A DNA stretch of 64,000 bases, taken from contig NC_080672.1 of NCBI RefSeq assembly GCF_030247195.1, positions 376,192,166 through 376,256,165 of the forward strand, written 5' to 3'. Positions 22,351 through 34,323 of this stretch are shown here, piece after piece (position 1 is the stretch's first letter; the number at the start of each line of letters is the position of its first letter). This stretch comes from Topomyia yanbarensis (lineage: Eukaryota; Arthropoda; Insecta; Diptera; Culicidae). The notes below the pieces were generated by a model. That model was not told the origin of the DNA. It saw only the letters and a list, made by a program, of their open reading frames with translations, and made no database searches. The position numbers and the translations under genes are program-made.

Positions 22351-24296
22351 TTTTTTTTTTAAATTGCCCGCCTCTCACCCCCACACCAAAAGGCTCGCAA
22401 AGAGAGCCCCCTGGTAGTGGACACATCAGTTCTCAGCGTACAAAAAAAAGGTCAGCACAAAAATGAAAAAAAGGTATTCGCGAAGACGCTGAGAACGAAA
22501 AAATAGACAAAATTAACACGTGAAAGTAACCGGCACAAACATTACAGTATAATGTACAAATAATAGCTACAAAGAGCACCCAGTGGAACGATAATTCCTT
22601 TTAAGGGGCCCGCTGTAGTATTAATATTAAATAGATTCGGATTTTAAACTAAACTATTTAAACTAAATTTAAATTTAATATTAACATTCTAAGAAAATGG
22701 AAAAGGAAAAGAAAGAAAGCTTTTTGGGGGAACATCAAGTTTATGCAGTTCATGTTAAGTTCATATTAAAAACACACTAATTTTATTTTTCAAATAACGT
22801 TTTAAGCTTGTTTCAAAATGGATGCGATTTGTTATCTGTCTTAACTCAGTAGGAAGCTGATTGAAAATCGTTGGCCCGGCAAAGGAAATGCGTTTCTGAC
22901 CAAGGTTGCTGAAAGCCCTGGTGCGTTGTAAATTATTGGCTTGCCTAGTGGTATACATACTAATGCCTGTAGTAAACCGTATGTTATTATGTGCTAGAGG
23001 GTTGTACTGTGCATTAAAAACATACAATATTGTTTGTAATTCAGTCAATCCAAGCAAGGGCAATATGTTATGAGAATTATTAGTATAAAGCAGGATAGTT
23101 GGATACATGATTGGCTTCTTGAATATAATTTTAAGGCATCTATTCTGAAGTGTTTGAAGCTTTTTTAAATTGGATATGCTGGCATGCCCCCACAGTGATA
23201 TAAGGTAATTTAAAAGGGAATGGATATGCGCATAGTAGAACTTCAATAGTACGTGCTGTGGGATAAAAGAACAAACCCGGCGCATAGCCCCACATAATGA
23301 AGCGATCTTTTTTTCGAGTGATTTTATATGGTCGTTCCAAGAAAGTGTGGAATCAAGACAAAGACCCAGGTATTTGAAGACTTTCGTCTCCTCGATCATG
23401 TAGTTTTCAGTACACGGGTCAGGGTGTTGGGCTATAGATTTTCTAAATGAATGGAAAATCATATATTTGGTTTTGGATAAATTTAAGGAGAGAAGGTTAG
23501 CGTTGAAATATTTTATAAGCAATTTTAAATCATCTTCCATATCACGCACAATACCACTACAGCTGGTGTTTGGATAAAACAAGGCGGTATCATCTGCAAA
23601 AAGACGAGGTGTACCTTTTAATTTAAGCCTTCCTAAATCGTTTATGTAAAGCAAGAATAGCAATGGACCAATATTGCTGCCCTGTGGAACTCCTATTTCG
23701 ATGCTTCTATACGAGCTAGATACATTTCCAATAGACACGCATTGAATCCTATTCGTCAAATAGCTGCGAATTAGATCATTGGCTAAACCCCTTATACCAT
23801 AACATTCTAACTTTCCTAACAAAATAGAGTGATCTAGTGTATCAAACGCTTTTTTTAAATCCAGGAAAAGGGCGCCAACAACTTTTTTTTCGTCAATTTC
23901 TTTTGCAATAGAATCGATTAATTCAGTTAATGCAATCAAAGTTATATATTATCTTGTGTTTGTTTAAAAATTCTAGTAATCGAGAGATCAACAGTTTTTC
24001 AAGAACTTTGTTGAAAACTGAGACTGTTGATATCGGACGATAGTTGCACGAGTCGCAAGGGTCTCCAGATTTGAAAATGGGGATTACTTTAGCTAATTTT
24101 AAACAGTTTGGATAACAGCCGGTTTCAAGTATTATATTGAAAATTTGGGTGAGGATGTTGGCAAACGCGGTACAATTAGTTTTCAGAATACTGGGGGGAA
24201 CATTATCGGGACCACAGCTATGGATTTTCTTGAGACCGTTGATTAATAAAATTACTTCATTGACGGTTGCAGGACGCATGTAGATCATTTCACGTA
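22351..24296 (-). mobile_element. 5'-truncated non-LTR retrotransposon inserted in repeat T
   Basis: Read on the minus strand the insertion carries a reverse transcriptase pseudogene, about 0.4 kb of 3' UTR and a poly(A) tail, visible on the plus strand as a T run at about 22350-22362. Comparison with the uninterrupted phrase acaactaaatacaag near 55.94 kb puts the insertion boundaries at about 22350 and 24297. The endonuclease and any ORF1 are missing, a typical outcome of incomplete target-primed reverse transcription. Confidence 0.75.
22761..24288 (-). pseudogene. Non-LTR reverse transcriptase, CR1/L2-group-like, broken
   Basis: Two minus-strand frames make up the polymerase. The upstream one (24288-23923) has the entry region PDNVPPSILK, VIPIFKSGD and NYRPISTVSVFNKVLEKLL. 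The downstream one (23939-22761, 392 codons) has LDLKKAFDTLDHSIL (catalytic D), GVPQGSNIGPLLF and the LFADDTALFY active-site loop, then a thumb and connection domain. Between NKHKIIYN and ALTELIDS both the frame and the usual FGFR-containing block are lost, so a small deletion with frameshift inactivates it. The FADD dyad is intact. The CR1/L2-group placement rests on the KAFDTLDHSIL...GIRG pattern and is an inference. Confidence 0.85.
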
Positions 24297-25364
24297 AAAT
24301 ACAAGAAAAAAAATAATTATTCGAGTTCTAAAATTTTGCGAAAGAAAAAACAGCCACGGTAATATTGAAAAAGGTGTGGAATGGGTAAAGTCCCAAAAAG
24401 TCGATTTTTATAAAAAAAAAATTTCGAGATAACATGACATCTCGACGTTTCATGCATTTTAAAGATGTTTGGCATCAAAAATACGAATTCGATTTCTGAT
24501 ATTTTATGGGGTCCCCCTTTGAAAAAAAATTTTGAGTTCCGGCTGATATGGGAATTTCATATGTGATCGGACGGTTTAGTCTATATTTCCGGACCCATAT
24601 AAGCGATCCGTACGAAATTTTATAGACTGGGGATATTTTAGCTATCATTTGGGACTAAGTTTGTGAAAAGTCGGCCCAACCATTTCCGGGAAACTAATAT
24701 GAGTTCGTTAATTTTGAAAGATGGCCGCTTTTCCCGGGCACTTCCGGAACCGTCTATGGTGGTCAATGTAGTCAACGAAAGTTTGGTTGGCCGTCGGTGA
24801 CCTAGAACTGCAAATTTAAGTTGTTTGAGAGACATTTTGGCGAAATTACCTTTTTTGCTTTCATCGGAGTATCGGTTTGAATCGGAATTTGCTATGTGAT
24901 CGCACGCCACAACCTGTAACTTCGGAACCGGAAGTCGGATCGAGATAAAATTCAATAGCCATTTACGGGGACGCAACACCTTTCATTTGAGACTAAGTTT
25001 GGTTGATTCGGTCTAGCCATCTCCGAGCAACCGATGTGACTGTTATTCTGAATTTGGATACTTCCGCCGGGGCTTCCGGAACCGATGATGTGACCAAAGA
25101 GACTTTGAATGGCTGTTAGTGACCTAGTACTACATATCGAAGCAGTAGTGGTCACATTTTGGAAAAAAAAATCACCATTATACATTCATTGCAGAATTTA
25201 TTAAAATCGACATTTTCTGCGTGATTCGCCCTGTAATTCCGTAACCGGAAGTCGGATCCATTAGAAATTTAATAGCAGCCTATGGGAACGTTGCACCTTT
25301 CATTTGGGACTAAGTTTGTGAAAATCGGTTCAGCCATAACTGAGAAAATTGAGTGAGATTGTGT

Positions 25365-25435
25365 TCGCGTACATACACACAGACGCACATACACACATAC
25401 ATACACACACATACATACATATACATACATTTACC
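25365..25435. repeat. ACATAC/ACAC microsatellite
   Basis: A run of acatacacac, acatacatac variants sits inside interspersed repeat T. It is probably an intrinsic part of that element, which carries similar simple tracts near its right end. Confidence 0.8.
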
Positions 25436-25548
25436 GAACTCGTCGAGCTGAATCGAATGGTATATGTCAGTCGGCCCGCCAGGCCTCCGTTATAAAGTCG
25501 GTTTTCAGAGCAATTGCAATACCTTTCTATTGAGAAAGGCAAAAAGTT

Positions 25549-27079
25549 GGTTTTTGATCATATTAATTTCACAATAAATAATCCAATAACTTGAGATTCG
25601 TTTACATTTTTAAGTGAAATCGCTTTCTCATATACAACAATATGCTTACCCGCCCAAGCGAGCATCTTCACCGATTCAACAAAGATGGATTTGATGCGAG
25701 AGACTTGGCAGCAGGAAAACCAAACTCGGAAACTCTTTCATCATCACCATAATCAGCACCATGCGATGTAGAACTATATGAAAACCGAGATAGCCGATAT
25801 AATGAAGTAATGTAGCACACTTATCACGTTATGCTTCAAGTTGCTTGTGCTTATTTGCGTTCATGCTTTGATGCTTTTTTTTACTTGCTTGCCTGACGCT
25901 CTGAACGGTACGCCGACGATTCTTTCTATTTCCTACGGACCTACAATTCCAAGTGGTACTCAACCCGCTACTGTTGACGTTGGAGAAGCTTTCGCAAAAC
26001 TTCTAAGTTGTGAGTCGTTTCGGAAAGAATTACCTTCTGATCGTTCCATTCCATTCCGAAATGATTTTTCGAAGGCTACATGTCACTGGATTCTGTGGGT
26101 GGATTTATATTCTGAAAATTACGCAAACCGAACCCAGCACCTACGGTTGAGCCAGTTACGTTTTCTTTGTTTGTTTGTCTATTCCATTACGTGCCCGAAG
26201 TTCGTTGTTTCGGTTGGCTTCACCGTCGACTTACTGCTTTAAGTTTTTAAACTTAGCATGAATAATGGGCGTGAACTATGAAGGTGCATCCGTCGGTGAA
26301 TCCGCATCTTTCTGCCTAGTCGTGCTAACTGTTTTAGGAATTAGATCGTTTGGTTAAAGTGCTACATTTGGGTATCGAAGAGCTGCGAATAATCAACAAA
26401 ATCGGTTGTCTGAGCATGTTTAAATAGTAACTTAAATGATTGCAATAACTAACGATTTTTTGATTGAATACAAAAATGTTTGTCATCTTGCGAATTCAAT
26501 AATTGGATTCGAACGCTGTCTGGCTGAGTCAGCATTTGGAAACGGATGATCGAGAAGGATTTTTTGTGTCAGACAAATTTCGTGCAATTAATAATAACCG
26601 GTGCACCGGTGCCACTCAGGTGCACGACATCGCATTAAGCGTTCCATGAAATAATTGAATTTTGATTGATTGTTGCGCGAAATGTATTTACTTGTTTCAA
26701 CATTTGTTGATTGGTGCGAATAGAGGCTACATTTTTCGTTGGAACGCTATATTAAAATGGTTGTTAATGTTTGCGTGAGGATGAGACACACGATTCTTGT
26801 TTTTATCTCACTCAAATAAACATGAATATTTCACATATTTTGGAAACTTTTGTTATCATTCTAAAATCTGTTCGGAAAGTTTTTAGCCTAATTTCAGGCG
26901 TTTCATTAAACAATGATAAAAATATAGCCCAATTTGTCGCACTTAACTGTACTCCTACTGCACTGTTAACCTCAAATTACGCAGTGTAGTACAAGTTGGA
27001 TTTACGTAAACCTGTTCGAACGATTCAGTACAAATTTATTCAAGTGTTCGAAGACAAGCCAATTTTTGTGTGCAATTAT
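25549..27079. other. Intergenic stretch with one unexplained 133-codon open frame
   Basis: A plus frame at 25841-26242 begins MLVLICVHALMLFFTC, a plausible signal or membrane sequence, but the rest shows no domain I recognise and no splice partner is evident. Given the length of the window such a frame can occur by chance. Nothing else is identified here. Confidence 0.3.
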
Positions 27080-27745
27080 TTTCAATGTTGTGAAGGTTAG
27101 TCGTGGTCAGGTGGCCAAAACCAGAAAATTAAAAATAGCCATCCACTAAAAGAGGTGCCAGAATAGAGGAAAATAGCTAGCAAGTGCCTAAAATAAGGTT
27201 ATCGCAAACGTAAGCAAGTATCAAAATATACAGTGAAACAGCTCGAAAAATACCAATTCGCTACAGTACACTACTACTTTGCGAATGGAAAATTCATTAT
27301 TTTTGGTGATAAATGGTACCTTACATTTTCGCATCATGGAAAGGATGAATAACACACTGACAACATTGAAGCAACACCAGACGCTGTTGAATATATTGGC
27401 AATTCGAAATTCGAGCCGAAGGTATTGATGTGAGTGTCTCTCATCCGTGCAACCAAAGCCAAATCGGTCAATGCTGACTTTTATATTAGTAAAAGCGTGC
27501 CGACATTGAAGCAATTCATCGAAAAATATCACCCTCGTGACGAAATCATGTTTTGGTCGGAACTTGCTAGCTGTTATTGATGGTTGGGTGGACGGATGTC
27601 ATTATTGGTGACTGATTGGCTGAATGGACAAACAATACCATTTGTACCGAGAAAAGACAATCCTCCCAATGTGCCACAAAAACGTTCAATTGAAAATTTT
27701 TGGGCTTTTCTCAAACGTAAGATGTAACTAGATATGGGAGGTCAT
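27080..27745 (+). pseudogene. IS630/Tc1/mariner transposase fossil 1
   Basis: Pieced together over several frames and stops, the plus strand shows three landmarks of a DDE/D transposase in order. GDKWYLTFSHHGKDE (about 27305-27350) stands in the first-aspartate region. MFWSELASCY followed by TGA (27548-27580) stands where WPDLASCHY is expected, so the second acid is glutamate. NPPNVPQKRSIENFW (about 27657-27705) is the third-acid motif, followed by AFLKRKM and a stop. No intact frame remains. No terminal repeats were located. It cannot be assigned to a DDxD/E subfamily by eye. Confidence 0.75.
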
Positions 27746-29724
27746 GAATTCAATTCACATAGACTTTGTGGAAACTTTCAAGACATCGTTTCCTTTATAT
27801 CATCCGGAGAATTCCCACCGGGAACATTTTGCTAAATGTGCACCATAAATGTCTACGCCCCCCGGACCACGCCGTGGCATTACTGTAATAATTAGTGGTG
27901 ACTGCTTCCGAAGCACTGTCTCGGCTCGGCACCAACTTCGACATTGCTGCACTCTGTCTAAAAGTAGGTATATATACGTTGATGATGCACTTGTGCGAAG
28001 CTGCTCCATCACCGAGCAGGGAGAATTGTAGGAGGTATCCGGGAACCTAGATAGATAGTACGATAGAGTTGCCCTCATAAGAGTACTCTGTCGGGTTTTT
28101 TTTTACCCGGTTCACCCGGTGACGATGATGGCGACAATTATGATTATGCTGATGAGCACGATATGAGAAGAAGTGTCAAATTTATTCTTGTCGGAAGCCA
28201 CTTGGAATGGCACGGAGGGAAATGAAATCAAAGGCGGAACTGGTTGAGACTGGCACGGTACGGTGTTTGTGATCACTAGCACGAGGACACGAGAATTCTC
28301 CGCGATGCATTTCCATAGAATAGCTGTTAGTTGCTAATGGATTTACTTGAGTATATGGCAGGCTCTGTCAATTGTTCTTAAGTTCAACGAAACCGGAAGA
28401 CGATGAAGAAATGAGGTTATGCCCGGAGAAAATCGTAGTCGAATAACAATTTCAAGTTTCATTTTAAACTTTTAGTTAGAGGGATTAAAATTAATCGGGA
28501 TAATGTGGAACATCAAACTTGTCAAAAGACAAAATTTTTTATTCAATCATAAACTGAAATTTATGGATCGCCCATAGTTGTGAATCAACTGTATTTCAAG
28601 AAATTCTGAACCTTACATAAACTTAATTTACTATTGAGTATTGAATATTTATTTGTGGATGATTTTCTTTGCATATGGAGTCTTATTCCAATGACCGCTT
28701 TAATATAAAAAAAATCAGTTATATTTTTTAGACGCAAAAATTGTTTTGATCTTCTCTGTGTAAAAAAGTTGGTTTTTACTCATAGAAACTTTAATGATAT
28801 CAGCATTAAAATCTTGTGATTTCTAGTTTAACGCGATCATTCTTCTTTCCAATCAACTCAAAACTACTTCAATCGGCCGTGAGTTCTTGATACATCGCCA
28901 TTTGAAGTTCGAAAGTATTAAAAATTCGTGTAAATTGAATGAAACAGAAATCCTCGAAATTATTTGCTTTAGCATGTTAAAAATTATTGTTTATTCCGAT
29001 TTTCAGCTAATTTTATTTATACACTAAGAAAAATATATCATATATTTCATTTTGTGTTACTAATAAAAGTGAATAAATAGAAACGGAGGGTCTATAAAAA
29101 ACCTCTGCATACAATACAAATGTTTGTCATGTACAAGTGATATTCAAGATAAGAGCCGTACGAACTTTCCTCTAATCACTTACCGAAAGTGAAATCTACG
29201 ACGCATACCTGCATGGGTGTTAGCTCACTGCCTGTTCGCCTTGGTGATTCCACTACTTGAAGATATTTAATCAAAGCATGCTTGACAAAGGAAGCGATTG
29301 TATTAGCTGTGGCACGAAAACAACGCCCGGATTTATACCGTCCGTTTTGTTTGTGCCTAGATAATAATAGATGGAGCTACGAAAGGTAGAACTCAGGCGA
29401 GGTAAGGTGAATTATTCTTTAGTAATAAATGAAACAAACAACCTTAACTATTAATATATCGTCGTCATCTGTGGAGTGTGCCCTGATGGTGTTTATGGTA
29501 TCAATATAAACATAAGCAAACACATTACATAAATGTTAAAGAGTAGATAACACCGCTTGGTGGGAGGTTTATGGGCGATGGACGAGCTGGGAGATATTTT
29601 TATGGATCATAGCACTTATTTATCATCAACATAAATCAAACCAATCTTAATATTCATTTTTATTTGTTCATCAATGTAGCTATCCAAATATTTCAATGGA
29701 TTATTTGGTGAATTTAAATGTTAT
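27746..29724. other. Intergenic stretch, no gene recognised
   Basis: No open frame above about 92 codons, no terminal repeats and no match to other repeats of the window were noticed. Composition is close to the less AT-rich parts of the window, consistent with unique host intergenic DNA. Confidence 0.35.
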
Positions 29725-30064
29725 TTTTTTACGTTTTAACGACATTCAATTAGCTAGAGATTACTGGGTAGGGAAAGTTATGAAACTTAGAGCCATAGTA
29801 CTCAAGTGAGAGCAAGGATGTGAAGTAAACAGATCGGAAAACTAGAAGTGGCAGGGTCATTAGAACAGGCTTAATATCGTGCGGGCTTAATTTTTGCCTT
29901 CTGATAATGAGGGTCGAGCTTAGGCAGAATAACTACGAATCACTCGAGTTCACTATCATGTGTCCTTGATAAAGGTAGACGTATCTATCTTTACCGTGAC
30001 AACCATCATAACTTTCCCTACCCAGTAATCTCTAGCTAATTGAATGTCGTTAAAACGTAAAAAA
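29725..30064. mobile_element. Hairpin element with about 59-bp terminal inverted repeats
   Basis: The left arm (about 29725-29783) contains acgttttaacgacattcaat, agagattactgggtaggg and aaagttatga. The right arm (30006-30064) is its nearly exact reverse complement. The interior includes agagccatagtactcaagtg, which recurs in complement at about 10.05-10.08 kb. No coding sequence. The flanks on both sides share atttaaatgttatttttttac (29713 and 30125), which could be a long target-site or recombination scar. Confidence 0.75.
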
Positions 30065-31098
30065 GAAAATGTGACTAACATAGTCGAAATAAAAAAGGGA
30101 AAAAAGAAAAAGAAACTGATGGGATTTAAATGTTATTTTTTTACCATTTTAGAGAAGCCAGTCGGCTCTTGAACTCTTTGGAAGTGTCTTTCAATTTGAT
30201 TGTATAGAATGTGATGGTATTTTTAAAGATCATTTTTCGTATTTTCGTGGATCTTTTTCATTTTTAATATGCAAAGCTGTGTTTGCCCATACTAATAGGT
30301 GTTATGATTAAAATTTGATAAAATTTTAAAATTAAAATTGCTTAAATTTATGATCTAATTATTGAAGTACAATTAGTATAAAATGTAGAAAACATATTCG
30401 GGTTCCGGTTCACCGAATCCGAATGACAGGATCTGTTATTGAATTCCTATCATCAGATTCTGAACACGTTCCCCAGTAACAATTGTCTTGAACTGCCCAA
30501 AATCGCAAGTCAGTCCCATGTTCTATGGGATTCCCTATCTACATGGGACTGACTTACGATTATAGGCAGTAAAGCCGCTCTTGAAACTTAGATTGCACCT
30601 GTAGTGTGCAATAAAACTTCAATTGTTACTTGGATTTCTTTGCTGAAAAATGCCAGCTTTCCTTAGGCAGCTTCTCGCTTCCAGTAGTGTTGTTTCGTTT
30701 TCTTCAGTCCGGTTGATGATTCTGCACTTTTATCCGTTTGACAGGGCAAAACAGTACAGTACTATTATGTTGTTTCAGGAAGGGCAACAGACTTTTTTCA
30801 GACAACATAATTGCAAAGAAAATGTCGATTTAAGCCACAGGTACAGATAGCCTGCCAAATCAGATATTTTTTAGCAATTTTAATTTTAATATAACTTGAG
30901 AATAATTCGTCTTAAATTACTAATTATCTTTTAAAAAATTTGTTTCATGGCTTTCAAATCGTAAAGGTGACAAACTTCAGTAAATCTCTTGCAACACATG
31001 GTGAGTGACTAGAACAGCGTGAAATTAAGTAGACAACGTTGTGATGCGATGAAGTTGAGCTGTTGGAGCAAATTGGCGCAGTTAACTTTTCCGGTTGA
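30065..31098. other. No gene recognised; short palindromic phrase near 30.5 kb
   Basis: At about 30506-30560 the phrases gtaagtcagtcccatg-like and catgggactgacttacga form a short inverted pair; a related phrase (cctatatacatgggacaatt) occurs near 582. This suggests a small decayed MITE family. The 66-codon frame at 30650-30850 is unrecognised. Confidence 0.4.
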
Positions 31099-31450
31099 TT
31101 AATCCAATACAGATATGTGCTGCCTTAAAACTCGGCCCTCAGCGAGGATATCCAGATTAGATTGTATCGATTGCGTTACGGCAGCATCAACGGGAGCATC
31201 CCTCCAAGATAGTCGAAGGCGAGCGTATTTTAGGCATGACTTATGTACACTCTCAATCTTGTCAGTATTTTCTTGAAAATATGGCGCCCAAATCCGAACT
31301 GCGTATTCCAAAATAGTATGTACGAAAGAGCAGTACACTGGAACATCCATTTACGAACCAAAACAGGAGTTATAAATTTGAGGCTCATCAAGGTTCTGTA
31401 GGAATAAATGCTAAGATGGGAAAACAGGATCTCAATGAATAGGAACACAC
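31099..31450 (-). pseudogene. Non-LTR reverse transcriptase C-terminal scrap
   Basis: Two overlapping minus frames read TLMSLKFITPVLVRKW and then EYAVRIWAPYFQENTDKIES, VHKSCLKYARLRLSWRD. This is the post-palm region (LExAxxIWxPyxxxxxxxIExVQxxFxKYA) that follows the YADD motif in jockey/CR1/RTE-type elements. The frame is shifted and the palm is missing. It is too short to place in a clade and does not closely match the other RT relics of the window. Confidence 0.75.
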
Positions 31451-31870
31451 GCGCTCCTTCCCATATTCCTTTTCCACAGACCTCCTGTCTGATCTACTGG
31501 ATAAACATATGCTTTAAAGAGACAAGAAAAAAATGACTCCGATCGGCCCCTCCTGGCTCGATTTCTAGTCCCACCAGGAGTACTTGCTCCAAATTTGAAG
31601 AAAATCGGACAAGTCTAGCTACCGGACCAACGCTCCTGAAGTTTGCATGGTATTTTTCCACAATTTACATGGAGAAAAACCACTACTTCACATTTTCACC
31701 GCCAGGAGGCACTGTATGCATCGCATCATCACTCTAAGTGCAAATAAGAAAGATAATTTAATTGTCAATAACTTTGTCGAAGACTGCTAGTCAATCTGGC
31801 TTTGTTAAAAGAAGTTATTAAACTTTTAACGAAGTGATGTCTGAGTCAGTTGTGCATGACTGTGTATCAG
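31451..31870. other. No gene recognised
   Basis: Contains phrases common to repeat DNA (ccgccaggaggcactg, aactttgtcgaagactgct) but no terminal structure or coding frame of note. Confidence 0.35.
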
Positions 31871-32275
31871 TACTCGATTCCCGCGAACTAAATATTTTTT
31901 GTGAAATAACGGTTCAATTTAGCTCAATAGTATGTTCAGAAGAATTATAGTAAATAATACGAGTCATGTTTCGGTTAGAACATTTTAGTTCCACAGAGGG
32001 CATTAACACTAACTTTTCAACGGAGAGAGATATAAATTAGGTGTCTTCTACAGAGTTGTAGAACGGGCATATTGCAGTAATTCTTCCTAACATGTCGATG
32101 TTCTATCTCTCTTCTATGAAAAGTTAGTGTTGGCGCCCTCTATGCGGTAATAGATTGAACTAAAATTTTCTAACCAAAATATGACTCATATTATTTGCTA
32201 TAATTCTTCTGAACATACTATTGAGCTAAACCTATCCGTTATTTCAGAAAAAAATTAGTTCGTAGGAATCGAGTA
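31871..32275. mobile_element. Palindromic element, about 150-bp arms
   Basis: The left end tactcgattcccgcgaacta and the right end ttagttcgtaggaatcgagta are inverted partners. Continuing inward, ttagctcaatagtatgttca / tgaacatactattgagctaa, aataatacgagtcat / atgactcatattatt and aacactaacttttca / tgaaaagttagtgtt all pair. Arms are diverged by a few per cent and several small indels. The short centre is at about 32.06-32.10 kb. It has no coding capacity. Confidence 0.75.
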
Positions 32276-32640
32276 AAAAATTTGCTTTTTTCGTGGAATC
32301 ATTTTTGTTACATGCACTTTTTTTATGAACTATCATACAGCTGTGTCCAGTTGCTAGAGACCATTAATTAATACGGGTAGTAGAAATACGAAAACTATGT
32401 TGGCCTCGAACATCGTTATTCATTTGACAAGGTTCAGTCTGATGTACGAGCAAAAACTGTGCTGAGTACCAAAAACAGTATAGAGCCACAAATCATGTTC
32501 GTGATAACGGGTGCTCAATACAAAATGAGAATGTTACTTTTCTGTAATTAAAGTATCATTTTTTTCTCTCCAAGAGAATTGCTCTCTGGACTCCCCAGAA
32601 ATGGTAGCATGTTTCTTTTCGCTCGGATGCTGTCAGTTCA
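32276..32640. other. Decayed dispersed repeat, no gene
   Basis: Around 32455-32500 the phrase gtgctgagtaccaaaaacag and its context (cacaaatcatgttcgtg) resemble 385-430 (gcgctgagcaccaaaaatac, cacaattcgtgttct). Nothing coding is seen; the last part may be the upstream flank or 5' end of the transposon fossil that follows. Confidence 0.4.
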
Positions 32641-32647
32641 ATCGAAG

Positions 32648-33584
32648 ATGGCGTCGAAACACCAAGCATTCCGCGAGCGTGTTGTGCGGTTTTACGAAAC
32701 GCATGGTCATCGTGGAAACAAGTTTACGGAAGACCACATTTGAGACGAAAACGTGCCCGTGAGTACAGTTTACCGGATCCTGGCATCTCTGAACGTGGAC
32801 CGGAAGGTCGGTAGCGACCGTCCGGCGAAGATAATGACGGAGAAGAAGAAGAAGCGTTGAAAAAACTGTTCGACAACAAGGACTGAACGAGTTTGTGTGA
32901 CGACGGTCGAAAATATCACTGCTCCCATGCCTTGCGTCATCGAACCCTCAAGATGGAGGACATCAACTGTAGGAAGAAGAATCCGTCTCCCTAGTACATG
33001 GACGAGCAGATAGCGATCGTGAAATCGCAGTGCCGGTTCGTGCTGGACGACGAAAGTTACTTACCGCTTACTCCAAGAAATGACAGCTACTATTCCAGCG
33101 ACAAGTCGGCCACATCCCCAGAAGTGAAATATAAGTTTAAGCAATAATTTTTAAAAAACTGCTGTACATCACCATATCGGATAGAGGGATTTCAAAGCCG
33201 AGCAGTCTGCCCATCAATCAACAAGTGTACCAGGAGAAGTGTCTTAAGAAAATTCTTCTGCCGTTCAAAGGAGCATGCGGATGACAAGTATGTTTTCTGA
33301 CCGGACAAGGTGTCTTCCATTACGCCAAGAAGACGATAGAGTATATTGAGCAGAAAAAGATACCGTACGTGCCGAAAGAAAGGAACCTGGCGAACTTACC
33401 CCAGTGTCGTCCCATTGAGGCTTTTTTCGGCTGTACAAAAATAATTGGCGGGCCAAGGATACGAAGCAGTTGACCACCAGGATCCGGAAGATGGACGTCA
33501 GTGCGTTCCTGCGCTCTTGTGAGAGCATCGCGACTAAGTTGCGTCGTCCCGCTGACCAGGACTCCTTCTCCAATATTCATTGAC
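32648..33584 (+). pseudogene. IS630/Tc1/mariner transposase fossil 2
   Basis: The frame opens MASKHQAFRERVVRFYETHG (32648), a helix-turn-helix N-terminus, with VPVSTVYRILASL and KVGSDRPAKI downstream. The first catalytic region reads LDDESYLPLTPRNDSYYSSD (one frameshift away). Further on come SKPSSLPINQQVYQEKCLKK-like, IPYVPKERNLANLPQCRPIE (around the third acid, about 33358-33420) and NNWRAKDTKQLTTRIRKMDV near the C-terminus, ending at a TGA near 33584. Numerous stops and frameshifts run through it, so it is long dead. The pattern fits a mariner/maT-like member of the superfamily; the exact DDxD/E class needs alignment. Confidence 0.8.
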
Positions 33585-34096
33585 GTTTTTTGAAGAATTA
33601 ACATTATGTTTTTAATAAAAAATACTGAACTCGCTAAAAATTTTTTTTGTTTTTAAATTACATGACTGAAAAAAATCTCTACCTACCATCTTGTTGAGAG
33701 GCACAGCAATCGAGTGGATTCATGAAGCTACGGGATAACTTCAAATCGTCTGCGTATAATAGTTTGCAAATGTCGTTAACGAATAATATGAATATCAAAA
33801 GACCAAGGCGACTTCTTTGCGGGAAATCAGATGGAATCTCGAACAGGCTAGAGTGAGAGTCTTCAATTTTTACAGATCTGACCGAACAGACAAAAGTAAG
33901 GGAATGTAGTCTAGGTTGGGACGGGTTTGTTTAGAGGCTGTTATCTTCGTTCCATGACAATATTTTTTAGCTTGTAGTACACTATTTTGTAGATATATTA
34001 TGTGGCTTAATGTCTGCGAATGGAAGATGTTTACTTGCAATTTTAAATAAGACTCAGGATCAATTTTCTACATGACGGCAAAATGGCCAAAAAAAA
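33585..34096. other. Unrecognised, with one copy of the TAGGTTGGGAC motif
   Basis: The phrase tctaggttgggacggg at about 33911 is related to the termini of the MITE at 34.1-34.3 kb and to the palindrome at 34.6-35.0 kb. The stretch is otherwise featureless. Confidence 0.4.
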
Positions 34097-34323
34097 GTGT
34101 CGTATAGGTTGGGACACTTCAAATAATTTAAATAATCAAAGGCAATTTATGCATTATATTTATTATTTGGTTAATATTTATTTGTTAATTGGTATATTAG
34201 AATAAGAATAAGTAACTGAAAGACTTATTTACTTCCATTTGACAAAGTTAATCTGACTAACAGTTTCTACATGTAAAAATTGTACGCATGCGTAATTGTA
34301 TGGTGTCCCAACCTATACGACAC
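34097..34323. mobile_element. 227-bp MITE with perfect 21-bp inverted ends
   Basis: The left end starts gtgtcgtataggttgggac (34097-34117) and the right end (34303-34323) is its exact reverse complement. No coding sequence. The terminal motif recurs at least six times between 33.9 and 38.97 kb in both orientations, including inside the adjacent 400-bp palindrome. Confidence 0.8.

Larger units (their letters stand above)
22229..25548. mobile_element. Interspersed repeat T, copy 1, split by a non-LTR insertion
   Basis: The left end (taaaaacctgctttaatcca, cctttctcaatcataaacac, tatacatgacatgacaacta) and the sequence resuming at about 24297 (aaatacaagaaaa...ctaaaattttgcgaaag) match a second copy at 55.2-56.0 kb, where the two parts are contiguous apart from another insertion. 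The right portion carries repeated blocks of ccggaagtcggat and cacctttcatttgggactaa, an (ACATAC)n tract, and ends with attgagaaaggcaaa, the inverted partner of the cctttctcaat near the left end. Short minus-strand frames here (24638-24979, 24952-25185, 25330-25542) are not genes. The TE class is unknown. Confidence 0.6.

Noticed and set aside
24638..25185. Two minus-strand frames as a small gene
   Set aside because: They lie in the right part of interspersed repeat T, whose internally repeated ccggaagtcggat blocks generate such frames.
25841..26242. 133-codon open frame with hydrophobic N-terminus as a secreted protein
   Set aside because: No homology recognised, no splice partner, no repeat of the frame elsewhere; chance frames of this size are expected in 64 kb.
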